Shown: positions 18,312-27,769, counted from the first letter of the stretch. The stretch: 64,000 bases of DNA from Bradyrhizobium murdochi (GCF_000472965.1 NZ_AXAU01000008.1:186001-250000); one strand, 5' to 3'. Numbers and translations are program-made. Notes: generated by a model not told the origin, from the letters alone.

Positions 18312-19481
18312 TCAACGCGCACTGAAGGTGAGGCCGGCGCGCTCCATCAGACGCTTGCGCAACGCCGGACCCATCAGCGCGCCCGGCGTCCAGATGCCGC
18401 CCTCGCCTTGCACGTCGCGCACGACGCAGAGAGCGCTCTCGGCGATCATCTTGCTGGTCGAGCCGTAGCCCGGATCGCGGTCGCCCTTGACGACCGTCTC
18501 GACCCGTCCGCCATCCGGCAACTCGCCAAGGAAAAGGATATCGTAGAAGCCCTTCTCGCGCTCTTCCCGGGACGGGCCCGCACCGGGTTTGAGACCGCCG
18601 GTCCTGAACAAGGAGAACACCGTGGCGAACGTCTCCGTCGTCACGCCGGCGATTTCCCCCAATCCCGGCGCGACCATCATCTCGTCGTAGACGAAATCCC
18701 TGCCGTAGAGATGACTCAACAGGAAATTCGTGCGGTGCACGTTCTTGGTGTTGACCGGTGCCATGGGGAACGGCACGAGCCACGCGTTCATGTGCGGGTC
18801 GTATTCGGGGATGAGGCCCGACGGCTGAGACGGCCCGGTGAACCCCGGCGTCAACGCGAAGGGGTCGGTCAGCAGCCCGATCAGGGCCGGGTCGCGCGCG
18901 GCGGCGGCCAATGTCGCCTGGGCGCTCGCCGCGGTGCCGCCAGACATGCCGCCTTTCACCTTGCGCAGGCGGGCTTTGACCCGCCGCGCCGGGCGTCCGA
19001 ATTTCTCGCGCGCCTTCTCCTGCACCGTGAGCACGCCGAGGTCGAACGGGATGGAATCGAAGCCGCAGGAGAAGACGATGCGCGCGCCGGTCCGTTTCGC
19101 CTCTTCGTGATAGGCGTCGATCATGCGCCGCATCCAAACCGGTTCGCCGCAGAGATCAACATAGGCCGTTCCCGTGGCCGCGCAGGCCGCCACCAGCCCG
19201 GGACCGTGGAGCTGATAGGGCCCGACAGTCGTGATGATCACGGCCGCACGCTCGCACATCGAACGCAGGCTGGCCGGCTCGTCGGCATCCGCCTTGACCA
19301 ACGGCAAATCGTCCGGTGCGCCGATGTCGACACGCACCTTCCGGAGCTTGTCGGTCGAGCGCCCCGCGATCGCCCAGGACGGAGCATCGTCGCCGCGATA
19401 GGACGTCGCCAGATATTCGGCGATGAGACGGCCGGTGTAACCCGTCGCGCCATAGACGACGAGGTCGAAGTCCCGCTTCAC
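18312..19481 (-). CDS. Saccharopine dehydrogenase-like / trans-acting enoyl reductase family protein
   Basis: A 389-residue NAD(P)-binding protein with GATGYTGRL (11-19) near the N-terminus, IITTVGPYQLHGPGLVAAC, YVDLCGEP and CGFDSIPFDLG, the set seen in the Rv2449c/Rv2953 family, where the mycobacterial member reduces polyketide chains in trans. No polyketide synthase is nearby, so its substrate is open. It is the first gene of a two-gene unit with the Rieske fusion protein, suggesting a joint redox pathway (inference). Confidence 0.88.
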   Translation of the reverse strand: MKRDFDLVVYGATGYTGRLIAEYLATSYRGDDAPSWAIAGRSTDKLRKVRVDIGAPDDLPLVKADADEPASLRSMCERAAVIITTVGPYQLHGPGLVAACAATGTAYVDLCGEPVWMRRMIDAYHEEAKRTGARIVFSCGFDSIPFDLGVLTVQEKAREKFGRPARRVKARLRKVKGGMSGGTAASAQATLAAAARDPALIGLLTDPFALTPGFTGPSQPSGLIPEYDPHMNAWLVPFPMAPVNTKNVHRTNFLLSHLYGRDFVYDEMMVAPGLGEIAGVTTETFATVFSLFRTGGLKPGAGPSREEREKGFYDILFLGELPDGGRVETVVKGDRDPGYGSTSKMIAESALCVVRDVQGEGGIWTPGALMGPALRKRLMERAGLTFSAR

Positions 19482-19614
19482 GACGTTGGTCCTCCTCGAG
19501 ACCCGGGAGAGCTACCGCGCCCCATCGCGTTTGATGGAGAATACCACAGTTCCCGCTGCCGAGCAGACACCTTACCATCAGGCGACGTCACTTTATGCCG
19601 CAAACTGCTACTCC

Positions 19615-19736
19615 CGTCGTCCCTGCGAACGCAGGGACCCATACCGCGTGATCTGAATTTTCGAGAAGGCTGGAGGAACAGCTTCCCATAACCACGAAAT
19701 CCTGTGGTTATGGGTCCCTGCGTTCGCAGGGACGAC
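19615..19736. repeat. Palindromic intergenic element, family A copy 2
   Basis: Near-perfect inverted ends cgtcgtccctgcgaacgcag at 19615 and the complement ending at 19736, with an inner ccataaccacgaaatcctgtggttatgg hairpin. It sits between the converging side of the enoyl-reductase promoter region and the 3' end of the MFS gene, so it may serve as a terminator for the latter. Confidence 0.85.
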
Positions 19737-19754
19737 CCGCGGATGGAGAACGCA

Positions 19755-20999
19755 TCACGGCGGAGATTTCCGCACTACCTTCCTCTGAAACGCCGAGAGC
19801 ACCGCGCCCAGCGCCAGCATCGCCGCGGAAACATTCAGCGCGAACGACAGGCTGCCCAGCGCATCCGTGATTGCGCCGACCACGATCGGGCCTAGCGTCT
19901 GGCCGATGCCGAATGAAATCGTCATCGCCGCAATCGCGGTGGGCCAGGCCTGCGGCGGGTAGTTGAAGCGGACGAAGGCGGTGGTGGAGCCGACCACGGC
20001 GAAGAACGCGACGCCGAATACCAGCGCCGATGTGGCGAGCAACCACACCGAGTGCCCAAAGATCGGCATCGCCGCGCCGATGGCGTTGACGCCGAGAATG
20101 ATCGTGGTGGCGAGGCCGCCGCGGTCGAGCGCCAGCACGCGGCGCCATACCCAGGGCGTGATGAAAGCACTGACACCGATCAGGCTCCAGAACGCGCTCT
20201 GCGCCGCGGCACCGCCACCGGCGTCGCGGATATAGGCGATCATGAAGGTCATGTAGGCGATGTAGCCGGCGCCAAACAGAAAGTAGCCGGCGAGATAGAT
20301 TACGACCGGCGCGACGGCGAATTTGGCTGCCGACGTTTCGGTCAGGGCTGCACCGGCATGAAACGGTGCGAGTAAGACCGGAATCGTCATGGCGACAGCC
20401 AGCGCGGTCATCGCCCACCAGACCATCCACCACGAGCCCGGCCCAAAGCCCTGCAGCACGAACGGCGCCACCAGTCCCGACGCCAGGATGCCCATCCCGG
20501 GGCCGGCATAGAACAGGCTGAGCAGAAAATTCGCCCGCTCGGGGCGCGACTGCGCAATCGTCGCCGCCAGCGCGCCGCCGCCGACAAATCCGGCCGCGGC
20601 GCCGACGCCCGCCAGAAGCCGCGCGAAACTCAGGACGTAGAAATTGCCCGTGGTGGCGCAGAGCGCCAGCGACAACACGCAGGCCAGCGTGCCCCATCGA
20701 ACCGAAGCGGCCAGTCCAAAATGCCGGATCATGCGCGAGGCGAGCAGGGCGCCCGCGAGATAGCCGGCCGCGTTGATGGTGTTCATGAAACCGGCCGCGG
20801 AATAGCTCCAGGCCAGGGTGTCGCGCATGTCAGGCAGCACCAGCGCATAGGCAAAGCGGCCGATGCCGAGACCGACGGTCGGCGCCAGCGACAGAATCAG
20901 GATCAGCCGTGCGGGATGCGCGTAGCTCGTGGGACGGTCGGGGGCGTGCAAGGAATTTTGCTCCGGCGGAACGGCATTGTGGCAGGCCGCCAGGGGCAT
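19755..20999 (-). CDS. YbfB/YjiJ-family MFS transporter
   Basis: About 414 residues and 12 hydrophobic helices of the major facilitator superfamily. The opening RLILILSLAPTVGLGIGRFAYALVLP and FARLLAGVGAAAGFVGGG match the YbfB/YjiJ branch (PF06779-type), whose substrates are unknown. The start is uncertain: ATG at 20999 gives a 27-residue polar lead; a further ATG lies upstream at 21074 but would run into the leuB promoter-side repeat. It is divergent from leuB. Confidence 0.85.
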   Translation of the reverse strand: MPLAACHNAVPPEQNSLHAPDRPTSYAHPARLILILSLAPTVGLGIGRFAYALVLPDMRDTLAWSYSAAGFMNTINAAGYLAGALLASRMIRHFGLAASVRWGTLACVLSLALCATTGNFYVLSFARLLAGVGAAAGFVGGGALAATIAQSRPERANFLLSLFYAGPGMGILASGLVAPFVLQGFGPGSWWMVWWAMTALAVAMTIPVLLAPFHAGAALTETSAAKFAVAPVVIYLAGYFLFGAGYIAYMTFMIAYIRDAGGGAAAQSAFWSLIGVSAFITPWVWRRVLALDRGGLATTIILGVNAIGAAMPIFGHSVWLLATSALVFGVAFFAVVGSTTAFVRFNYPPQAWPTAIAAMTISFGIGQTLGPIVVGAITDALGSLSFALNVSAAMLALGAVLSAFQRKVVRKSPP

Positions 21000-21078
21000 G
21001 CCCAGGCTCTGCGGCCGCAATGGTGTCTTGCCAACCGCGCAATGCCGCTCTAGCACTCCGCCCGGATTTCTCATTTTC

Positions 21079-21165
21079 CGTCATGCCCGGCCTTGTGCCG
21101 GGCATCCACGTCTTGCTGCCAACGCACAAAAGACGTGGATGGCCGGAACAAGCCCGGCCATGACG
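21079..21165. repeat. Inverted repeat element between MFS gene and leuB
   Basis: Outer pair cgtcatgcccggc.../...gcccggccatgacg with an inner pair atccacgtctt/aagacgtggat around gctgccaacgcac. The leuB RBS begins about ten bases after it, so any leuB transcript started upstream would carry this hairpin. Confidence 0.8.
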
Positions 21166-21182
21166 AACCGGAGGTAAACGAC

Positions 21183-22295
21183 ATGGCGACCCATAAACTG
21201 CTGCTTCTCCCCGGCGACGGTATCGGCCCCGAAGTGATGGGGGAGGTGCAGCGCCTGATCGACTGGCTGAACGCGGCAGGCATCGCGTCGTTCGAGACCG
21301 AGCAGGGGCTGGTCGGCGGCTCCGCCTATGACGCGCATAAGGTGTCGATCTCGGAAGGCGACATGGACAAAGCCAAGTCGGCCGATGCCATCATCTTCGG
21401 TGCGGTCGGTGGTCCCAAGTGGGACAGCGTTCCCTACGAGGTGCGCCCTGAAGCGGGCTTGTTGCGCCTGCGCAAGGATCTCGGCCTGTTCGCCAATCTG
21501 CGCCCCGCCGTGTGCTACCCGGCGCTCGCCGATGCTTCCAGCCTGAAGCGCGAGGCGGTCGAAGGCCTCGACATCATGATCGTGCGCGAACTGACCGGCG
21601 GCGTCTATTTCGGCGAGCCGAAAACCATCACCGATCTCGGCAACGGCCAGAAGCGCGCCATCGATACCCAGGTTTACGACACCTACGAGATCGAGCGCAT
21701 CGGACGCGTCGCCTTCGATCTGGCGCGCAAACGCCGCAACAAGGTGACGTCGATGGAAAAGCGCAACGTCATGAAGTCGGGCGTGCTCTGGAACGAGGTC
21801 ATGACGGCCGTCCACGCGCGCGAATACAACGACGTGACGCTGGAGCATCAGCTCGCTGATTCCGGCGGCATGATGCTGGTGAAGGCGCCGAAGCAATTCG
21901 ACGTCATCGTGACCGACAATTTGTTCGGCGACATGCTGTCCGATATCGCGGCGATGCTCACAGGATCGCTCGGCATGCTGCCCTCGGCTTCGCTCGGCGA
22001 GATCGACGCCAAGACCAAAAAGCGCCGCTCGCTGTTCGAGCCGGTGCACGGCTCGGCGCCCGACATCGCCGGTAAGGGGCTCGCTAATCCGATCGCGATG
22101 ATTTCGTCGTTCGGGATGGCGCTGCGCTATTCCTTCGACATGGGCGCGCTGGCCGACAAAGTCGACGCGGCGATCGCAGCGGTGCTGGCGAGTGGATTGC
22201 GTACGGCGGATATCAAGTCCGAGGGCACGACGGCAGCCTCAACCACGCAGATGGGCGAAGCGATTTTGAAGGAATTGCAGAAGCTGCACGCGTAA
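21183..22295 (+). CDS. leuB: 3-isopropylmalate dehydrogenase
   Basis: Oxidises and decarboxylates 3-isopropylmalate to 2-ketoisocaproate in leucine synthesis (NAD+, cytosolic homodimer). 370 residues from the ATG at 21183 (cggaggtaaacgac upstream). Motifs: [11 protein letters not shown] at the N-terminus, [22 protein letters not shown], the metal-binding [12 protein letters not shown] and [15 protein letters not shown]. Normal length. The partner isomerase genes leuC and leuD lie 5-11 kb away on the other strand. Confidence 0.97.
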   Translation: MATHKLLLLPGDGIGPEVMGEVQRLIDWLNAAGIASFETEQGLVGGSAYDAHKVSISEGDMDKAKSADAIIFGAVGGPKWDSVPYEVRPEAGLLRLRKDLGLFANLRPAVCYPALADASSLKREAVEGLDIMIVRELTGGVYFGEPKTITDLGNGQKRAIDTQVYDTYEIERIGRVAFDLARKRRNKVTSMEKRNVMKSGVLWNEVMTAVHAREYNDVTLEHQLADSGGMMLVKAPKQFDVIVTDNLFGDMLSDIAAMLTGSLGMLPSASLGEIDAKTKKRRSLFEPVHGSAPDIAGKGLANPIAMISSFGMALRYSFDMGALADKVDAAIAAVLASGLRTADIKSEGTTAASTTQMGEAILKELQKLHA

Positions 22296-22314
22296 GCGCG
22301 CAGCAAATTCGGTG

Positions 22315-22435
22315 TCGTCCCTGCGAACGCAGGGACCCATAACCACAGCCTTTGGTCGTGAAGCGAAAGCCGTCGACCGGCATTCCTAAATCGAGAAGCC
22401 GCGGCGTATGGGTCCCTGCTTTTCGCAGGGACGAC
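22315..22435. repeat. Palindromic intergenic element, family A copy 3
   Basis: Begins cgtcgtccctgcgaacgcag and ends with the inverted gtccctgcttttcgcaggga form, immediately after leuB. The centre (aagccgcggcgtatgggtc) differs from copies 1 and 2 and shares wording with elements at 37183 and 60412 (gagaagc...gcgta), so the families exchange modules. Confidence 0.8.
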
Positions 22436-22458
22436 GCGGCGCGGTTATTCGATCGCTA

Positions 22459-22839
22459 TCAATACAGCGGGAAGCGCTGCGGATAGCCGCCCATGTCCGA
22501 CGGCGGGTTGAGCGGCTGGCGGTCGATCGGCCGGTTGAGGTTTTCACGTCCGAACGACGGATATCCAAGATCCGGTGGGAAGGCGTAGTCCTGGAACTTG
22601 CGGTCGCCCGGCAGCACTTCGGTGCCGGCATCGAGCCAGGAGCGCGTCGTGACGTAGACGCGGGTGCGCGGGCCCTGCTGGTACGACCGGTTGGGGCCGT
22701 TCGGACCGTAATAGGGGCGGCCGTCGCGGTCATATTGCTGCCTGGACTGGGCGTCGGCCGAGGTCGTGCCAATAGCGACGAGGGCGGCCGCGGCAAGCAA
22801 CATCGCGAGCTTGCTCGCAGCAGGGAATTTTCCGGTCAT
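22459..22839 (-). CDS. Small secreted hypothetical protein
   Basis: 126 residues with a clear Sec signal peptide (LAMLLAAAALVAIGTTSADA|Q, cleavage near residue 30). The mature part is rich in Gly, Pro, Tyr, Arg and Asn (YDRDGRPYYGPNGPNRSYQQ) followed by a more ordinary segment (YVTTRSWLDAGTEVLPGDRKFQDYAFPP). I recognise no domain. It stands alone, convergent with leuB. Confidence 0.8.
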   Translation of the reverse strand: MTGKFPAASKLAMLLAAAALVAIGTTSADAQSRQQYDRDGRPYYGPNGPNRSYQQGPRTRVYVTTRSWLDAGTEVLPGDRKFQDYAFPPDLGYPSFGRENLNRPIDRQPLNPPSDMGGYPQRFPLY

Positions 22840-23058
22840 TGCATCCTCGTCATTGTCCGCCCGCGACGGGCCGGCGGATCGTCAAATCTGGTTGCGTGCA
22901 TTGTAGCCGTGGCAAGACCGTCGTCGCTAGGTCAATTGCGCCACACCGAGCCGGAATAATGCGATGCGAAGCGAAAAAGTTTCGTGAAAACAAGTGTCTT
23001 GGCCGCTTGTTGCCACAATCGTGAGGTGCGGCGGAATTTGACGCCGCCAAGGTGGGGC

Positions 23059-23862
23059 CTAAAGGGTGCCGCGCAGCCGCGGGTTATCGGCGTCCATCAC
23101 CCAATCGGCAGACAGCGCCGGGGCGCCTGACGCCGCGCAATCGCTGCGCCTGACCTCGTGGCGGGCGAACAATTCCGTGAGTTTCGTGTCGTTGCCGGCC
23201 GAAAGCAGGATCAGCCGATTCAGCATGCAGCCGATCGCTGCGCGGCGGGCCGGCACATCCTCGCGCAGGCATGACCAGCCCGAGAGACGGAATTTCGGGT
23301 CATCGATGTGTTTGAAAAATCGGAGACATGCGCTGGTGGCCTCCGTGCCGCCGACCCGGCGAAACAGCGTCACAGCGCCGAACTTGCTGTCGATGATCCC
23401 GGCAGCCTCCAGTTCACGCGGGCCAGCCGGGTCCATCCTTGCGGCGAGGTAGCCCGCCGCCGAGCCGACCTGATCGATCTCCTCGCCCGGACGATAGATT
23501 TCGAGTTCGGCGACCGGCGTGCCGCCGAGCCCGCTCCAGCGGAATACGTCTTTGCGGCCACCCCCGAGATGTCGAAAAACCTCGTAAGTCTCTGTCTTGC
23601 CTGGAAAAATGAAAGGGCTGACGGCGAACGCCGGTGCTGTGCGCCCGGCCTGGCTCCAGGCCTTCGGCGCCGTCTCCATCGCCGTGATATCGGGCAAATG
23701 CTGCCATAGCGCGATACCGCCAATGGCCATTAGCGCCAGCATCATTAGATAGGCGCAGAGCCGTGCCAGCGTGCCGCAGACCTCGTCCACCAAGCTTACC
23801 AGCGCCGGGTGAATTGTCGTTCTATAGTGGGAATCGGCCGAACCGGCCGGAAACGAATGCAT
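23059..23862 (-). CDS. Membrane-anchored hypothetical protein
   Basis: A 267-residue protein with one hydrophobic helix near residues 30-53 (LCAYLMMLALMAIGGIALW) and a periplasmic remainder. Four Cys in the second half (SACLRFF, GWSCLRED, IGCMLNR, SDCAASG) could form two disulfides in the periplasm. No known domain recognised. I use the ATG at 23862; an in-frame TTG lies at 23886. It is divergent from asd. Confidence 0.75.
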   Translation of the reverse strand: MHSFPAGSADSHYRTTIHPALVSLVDEVCGTLARLCAYLMMLALMAIGGIALWQHLPDITAMETAPKAWSQAGRTAPAFAVSPFIFPGKTETYEVFRHLGGGRKDVFRWSGLGGTPVAELEIYRPGEEIDQVGSAAGYLAARMDPAGPRELEAAGIIDSKFGAVTLFRRVGGTEATSACLRFFKHIDDPKFRLSGWSCLREDVPARRAAIGCMLNRLILLSAGNDTKLTELFARHEVRRSDCAASGAPALSADWVMDADNPRLRGTL

Positions 23863-23979
23863 CAAACGCCCAAACGCAACCGCCAAACGTTGTCATATCG
23901 GCGTTTCTCGCATAGAAGCGCTGCCTTCTCCCTTTCCGCTTGACGCGGTGGGGCGGCATTTTTCCTCGGAGAGTGAACG

Positions 23980-25014
23980 ATGGGTTACAAAGTCGCTGTC
24001 GTCGGTGCGACCGGCAATGTCGGGCGCGAAATGCTCAATATTCTCGACGAGCGCAAATTCCCCGCCGACGAGGTCGTGGTGCTGGCCTCGCGCCGCAGCG
24101 TCGGCGTCGAAGTGTCCTATGGCGACCACACCCTGAAGGTCAAAGCGCTCGAGCACTACGATTTCTCCGACGTCGACATCTGCCTGATGTCGGCAGGCGG
24201 CGCGGTGTCGAAGGAATGGTCGCCCAAGATCGGCGCCGCGGGTGCGGTCGTGATCGACAATTCGTCGGCCTGGCGGATGGACCCGGACGTGCCGCTGATT
24301 GTGCCGGAAGTGAACGCCGATGCGGCCGCGGGCTTTGCCAAGAAGAACATCATCGCCAACCCGAACTGCTCGACCGCGCAGCTCGTGGTGGCGCTGAAGC
24401 CGCTGCACGACAAGGCCACCATCAAGCGGGTCGTGGTCGCGACCTATCAATCGGTCTCCGGCGCCGGCAAGGATGCGATGGACGAACTGTTCTCGCAGAC
24501 CAAGGCCGTCTACACCAATGACGAGCTGATCAACAAGAAATTCCCCAAGCGTATCGCCTTCAACGTCATCCCCGAGATCGACGTGTTCATGGAGGACGGC
24601 TACACCAAGGAAGAATGGAAGATGATGGCGGAGACCAAGAAGATTCTTGATCCCAAGATCAAGCTTTCCGCCACCTGCGTACGGGTGCCGGTGTTCGTCG
24701 GCCATTCGGAGGCCGTCAACATCGAATTCGAGAATCCGATCACGGCCGATGAAGCGCGCAACATCCTGCGCAACGCGCCGGGTTGCCTCGTGATCGACAA
24801 GCACGAGCCCGGCGGCTACGTCACGCCTTACGAAGCGGCCGGCGAGGACGCCACCTATATCAGCCGCATCCGCGAGGACGCGACGGTGGAGAACGGCCTC
24901 GCGCTGTGGTGCGTCTCCGACAATCTGCGCAAGGGCGCAGCCCTGAACGCGGTGCAGATCGCCGAATCCCTGATCAACCGCAAGCTGATCACCGCGAAGA
25001 AGAAGGCGGCGTGA
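23980..25014 (+). CDS. asd: Aspartate-semialdehyde dehydrogenase
   Basis: Reduces aspartyl phosphate to aspartate semialdehyde, the branch point to Lys/DAP, Thr and Met. 344 residues; NADP motif VGATGNVGREML (8-19), active-site Cys in NPNCSTAQLVVALKPL, and the substrate-binding RVPVFVGHSEAVNIEFE. RBS cggagagtgaacg precedes the ATG. Monocistronic, ending in a palindrome shared with the convergent carbonic anhydrase gene. Confidence 0.97.
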   Translation: MGYKVAVVGATGNVGREMLNILDERKFPADEVVVLASRRSVGVEVSYGDHTLKVKALEHYDFSDVDICLMSAGGAVSKEWSPKIGAAGAVVIDNSSAWRMDPDVPLIVPEVNADAAAGFAKKNIIANPNCSTAQLVVALKPLHDKATIKRVVVATYQSVSGAGKDAMDELFSQTKAVYTNDELINKKFPKRIAFNVIPEIDVFMEDGYTKEEWKMMAETKKILDPKIKLSATCVRVPVFVGHSEAVNIEFENPITADEARNILRNAPGCLVIDKHEPGGYVTPYEAAGEDATYISRIREDATVENGLALWCVSDNLRKGAALNAVQIAESLINRKLITAKKKAA

Positions 25015-25019
25015 GCCTG

Positions 25020-25085
25020 GCGAATGGGGAGTAGCGAATGGCGAATGGAATTCATTCTATTCGCTACTCGCCATTCGCTATTCGC
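25020..25085. repeat. Long palindrome between convergent asd and carbonic anhydrase genes
   Basis: gcgaatgg...gtagcgaatggcgaatgg and the inverted ccattcgctattcgc arm flank an aattcatt core; the arm overlaps the last codons of the carbonic anhydrase gene (stop at 25078). It is placed and shaped to act as a bidirectional terminator, though it lacks a long U tract. Confidence 0.7.
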
Positions 25086-25722
25086 CCTCCTGCACGCTGC
25101 GAAACTCCTTCGCCTTCTGATCGAGCACGAACAGCGAACCCTCGGCGACGCCGAAATAGGCGCCGTGCAATTCCATCTGGCCGCGCTCGACGCGGGCGCG
25201 CACGAACGGGAACGTCATCAGATTTTCCAGTGAGCGGAAGATCGCGGCCTTCTCGATCCTGATCGTGAACTCCTGCATCGTCTCGCGCTCGCGCTGTTCG
25301 ACGACCTCGCCCGGCTTGATGAACATCGCCATCCAGCGGCCGATGAAGTCGCCCGGCGACAGCGGGTCGATCTTGTCGATGAAGGCGCGAATGCCGCCGC
25401 ACTGGGCATGGCCGAGCACGACGATATGTTTGACGCGCAGCACGTTGACCGCATATTCCAGCGCCGCGGAGACGCCATGGGCGCCGCCGTCCGGCTGATA
25501 GACCGGCACCAGGTTGGCGACGTTGCGCACCACGAACAGTTCGCCAGGGCCGGCGTCGAAAATCACTTCCGGCGAGACACGGGAATCGCAGCAGCCGATC
25601 ACCATCACGGCGGGCGACTGGCCGCGCTCGGAGAGTTCCCGGTAGCGCGTCTGTTCGGTCGGCAGCCGTTGCGAGGTGAAGGTCCTATAACCGTCGAGCA
25701 GATGTTGCGGGAAAGAGGTCAT
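25078..25722 (-). CDS. Beta-class carbonic anhydrase
   Basis: Interconverts CO2 and bicarbonate. 214 residues from the ATG at 25722 (another ATG at 25740 adds six). Zinc ligands and catalytic residues are visible: C44 and D46-R48 in GCCDSR, then H105 and C108 in HAQCGG. VRNVANLVP and SAALEYAVNVL are family motifs. The C-terminal codons lie inside the palindrome shared with asd. Confidence 0.95.
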   Translation of the reverse strand: MTSFPQHLLDGYRTFTSQRLPTEQTRYRELSERGQSPAVMVIGCCDSRVSPEVIFDAGPGELFVVRNVANLVPVYQPDGGAHGVSAALEYAVNVLRVKHIVVLGHAQCGGIRAFIDKIDPLSPGDFIGRWMAMFIKPGEVVEQRERETMQEFTIRIEKAAIFRSLENLMTFPFVRARVERGQMELHGAYFGVAEGSLFVLDQKAKEFRSVQEGE

Positions 25723-25824
25723 GGTGCCATGCCTAACCATAAGCCGATGACGGGAACAAGGCTTTCAGGCCGCCGCGCGAGATGATATCGCGGAGGCCTC
25801 AAGGTCACCCAAGGAAACCAGCCC

Positions 25825-26703
25825 ATGATCCGTCCGCGCCGCAGCCTGTTGTTCATGCCCGGATCTAACGCGCGGGCGCTGGAAAAGGCGCGCAACCTGC
25901 CGGCCGACGGAATCATCCTCGATCTCGAGGATTCGGTGGCGCCGGACGCCAAGGCAATGGCCCGCGACCAGATTGCCAAAGCCATTGCGGCGGGCGGGTT
26001 CGGCAAGCGCGAGGTGCTGATCCGGGTCAACAGCCTCGATACGCCGTGGTGGGTCGAGGACGTCACCATGGCCGGCAAGGCGCGGCCCGACGGCATTCTG
26101 GTTCCCAAGATCTCCACCGTCGACGATCTCAATGCGATCGCCAATCGCCTCAGCGACATCAACGCGCCCACCTCGATCCGGGTCTGGGCCATGATCGAAA
26201 CCGCGCGCGCGGTGCTGGACGCCGACAAGCTTGCCGCGGCATCGCGGGATTCCGAAACCAGGCTTGCGGGATTCGTGTTCGGGCCGAACGACATTTCGCG
26301 GGAAACGCGGATCCGCATGCAGCCGGGCCGCGCCACGATGATTCCGATGATCACGCACTGCATCCTGGCGACGCGCGCGCACGGGCTGGAAATTCTCGAC
26401 GGGCCCTACAGCGACATCAGCAACATCGACGGCTTTGCGACCGAATGCGCGCAAGGCCGCGACCTCGGCTTCGACGGCAAGACGCTAATCCATCCGAGCC
26501 ACATCGAGGCCTGCAACGCGATCTTCACGCCGCCGGCCGAGGAGGTCGAGCAGGCGCGCAAGATCATTGCTGCTTTCGAAAGACCGGAAAACGCCTCGCG
26601 CGGGGCGATCCAGCTCGACGGGCGGATGGTGGAACGGCTGCACGCCGACATGGCGCGGCGCACGATTGCGATTGCGGATGCGATCGCGGCCATGGGGCAT
26701 TGA
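25825..26703 (+). CDS. CitE/HpcH-family CoA-ester lyase
   Basis: A 292-residue TIM-barrel protein of the HpcH/HpaI-CitE family, which cleaves or forms C-C bonds in acyl-CoA esters such as malyl-CoA or citramalyl-CoA. Motifs: RRSLLFMPGSNARALEKA, ILDLEDSVAPDAK, ILVRVN-like VLIRVNSLDT, the metal Glu in AMIETARAVL, and FGPNDIS; FDGKTLIHPSHI closes the barrel. No citDF or glyoxylate-cycle genes are adjacent. Stand-alone enzyme of uncertain substrate. Confidence 0.88.
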   Translation: MIRPRRSLLFMPGSNARALEKARNLPADGIILDLEDSVAPDAKAMARDQIAKAIAAGGFGKREVLIRVNSLDTPWWVEDVTMAGKARPDGILVPKISTVDDLNAIANRLSDINAPTSIRVWAMIETARAVLDADKLAAASRDSETRLAGFVFGPNDISRETRIRMQPGRATMIPMITHCILATRAHGLEILDGPYSDISNIDGFATECAQGRDLGFDGKTLIHPSHIEACNAIFTPPAEEVEQARKIIAAFERPENASRGAIQLDGRMVERLHADMARRTIAIADAIAAMGH

Positions 26704-26721
26704 TATCCTTGCTTGGCGTTT

Positions 26722-26909
26722 CTTCCCTTCTCCCCTTGTGGGAGAAGGTGGCATAGGCGGCCTATGGCGGCCGTCTCTTAGAACGCCGATGCTTTGCATC
26801 GGCTATGGCGCCGGATGAGGGGTTCCCTCCGCGGAGACAGACCCCTCATCCGTCGCGCTGCCGCTTCGCGCCAGCGATCCACCTTCTCCCACAAGGGGAG
26901 AAGGGAAGA
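26722..26909. repeat. Palindromic intergenic element, family B copy 1
   Basis: Inverted ends cttcccttctccccttgtgg (26724) and the complement ending at 26908, enclosing the hairpin gccgatgctttgcatcggc and two inverted gggg(t)ctcatccg-type arms. A copy in the other orientation lies at 42585-42775. It separates the convergent CitE-like and glycosyltransferase genes. Confidence 0.85.
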
Positions 26910-26922
26910 GCGCGCCTGGCGC

Positions 26923-27711
26923 TTATCTATCGAACTTCTCCGCCGCCCAAGCAAAGAGGCTGCCGGGGATCGGCTTTTCACCGCCGCGGCCTTTGGGCGA
27001 GATGTGCAGGCCGATGATCTCGGGGTCGGCGAGCAGGCCTGAAAAATCCGTCGGCTCGAAGAACAGCTTTGGCTCGGCGTGCACCGCGTAGAACGACTGC
27101 TTCGGCAGCGCGTGCTGCAATTCGTTGGCACGGCGCGCCAGTGCGGTGAGCGCGGCGGGGCCGTAGATGGCGACGCGTATGTCGGAGAGACGGCTCGATC
27201 GGCGACGCAACTGGCGCAGCATGAAGGTGAGGCGATGACGCAGCGCCAGCCAGTCCGGCGTCAGGTCCTCCTGCTCCATCAGGCCTTCGAACGCCCGCAC
27301 GATCGGATCATTTGCCGGCAGGTACAACACCGAGTTGCCGAGCTGGCGCCGGCGCTCCCACGCGAAGTAAGGCTTCGCCGGATCGATCTCGATCGGTTTG
27401 AGCAGCAGCACGTCGGCGTCGAGCCACAATCCCGCGTTTTCTGCCATCAGCCGCATGCGGAAGAAATCGCTGAACTGCAAAATGGTCCAGTCGCGCCAGC
27501 TTCCATCAGCCTCGGGCGGGCGCAGCCGCTCGGAAAAGGAATGCGGCAGGATCGCTTCGGCCTCAGCATTGCCGACGCCGTCGGGCAGGCCGGGCAGTGG
27601 ATCGAAACTGTAGACGGTGACCTTGTGGCCTGCGGCAACCTGCGATCTGAGGCAGGTCAGTCGCAGCCCGTCGAGCGGGCCGTGCCAGAAGGTGACGACG
27701 TCAGGCCGCAT
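26923..27711 (-). CDS. Putative glycosyltransferase with DXD motif
   Basis: 262 residues from the ATG at 27711 (aggcggcgcga upstream). It opens with VVTFWHGPLDGLRLTCLRSQVAAGHKVTVYSFDPLPGLP and carries FFRMRLMAENAGLWLDADVLLLKPI, whose DAD is the nucleotide-sugar/metal motif of the Gly_transf_sug (GT32-like) and capsular transferases. VLYLPANDPIVRAFEGLM and YGPAALTAL further fit. Acceptor and sugar unknown. It is read after leuD but a strong terminator lies between, so it likely has its own promoter. Confidence 0.8.
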   Translation of the reverse strand: MRPDVVTFWHGPLDGLRLTCLRSQVAAGHKVTVYSFDPLPGLPDGVGNAEAEAILPHSFSERLRPPEADGSWRDWTILQFSDFFRMRLMAENAGLWLDADVLLLKPIEIDPAKPYFAWERRRQLGNSVLYLPANDPIVRAFEGLMEQEDLTPDWLALRHRLTFMLRQLRRRSSRLSDIRVAIYGPAALTALARRANELQHALPKQSFYAVHAEPKLFFEPTDFSGLLADPEIIGLHISPKGRGGEKPIPGSLFAWAAEKFDR

Positions 27712-27728
27712 TCGCGCCGCCTCCCTAA

Positions 27729-27760
27729 ACAAAAGAGCCCCGATTTTCGTCGGGACTCTC
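27729..27760 (-). terminator. Rho-independent terminator of leuD
   Basis: On the minus strand agagtcccga/tcggggctct (9 of 10 pairs) around cgaaaa, followed by tttgttt. It begins about ten bases after the leuD stop. Confidence 0.88.
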
Positions 27761-27769
27761 GTAGCACGA

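Noticed and set aside
18060..19691. 543-codon + strand frame
   Set aside because: Antisense to the enoyl-reductase-like gene and without recognisable protein features.
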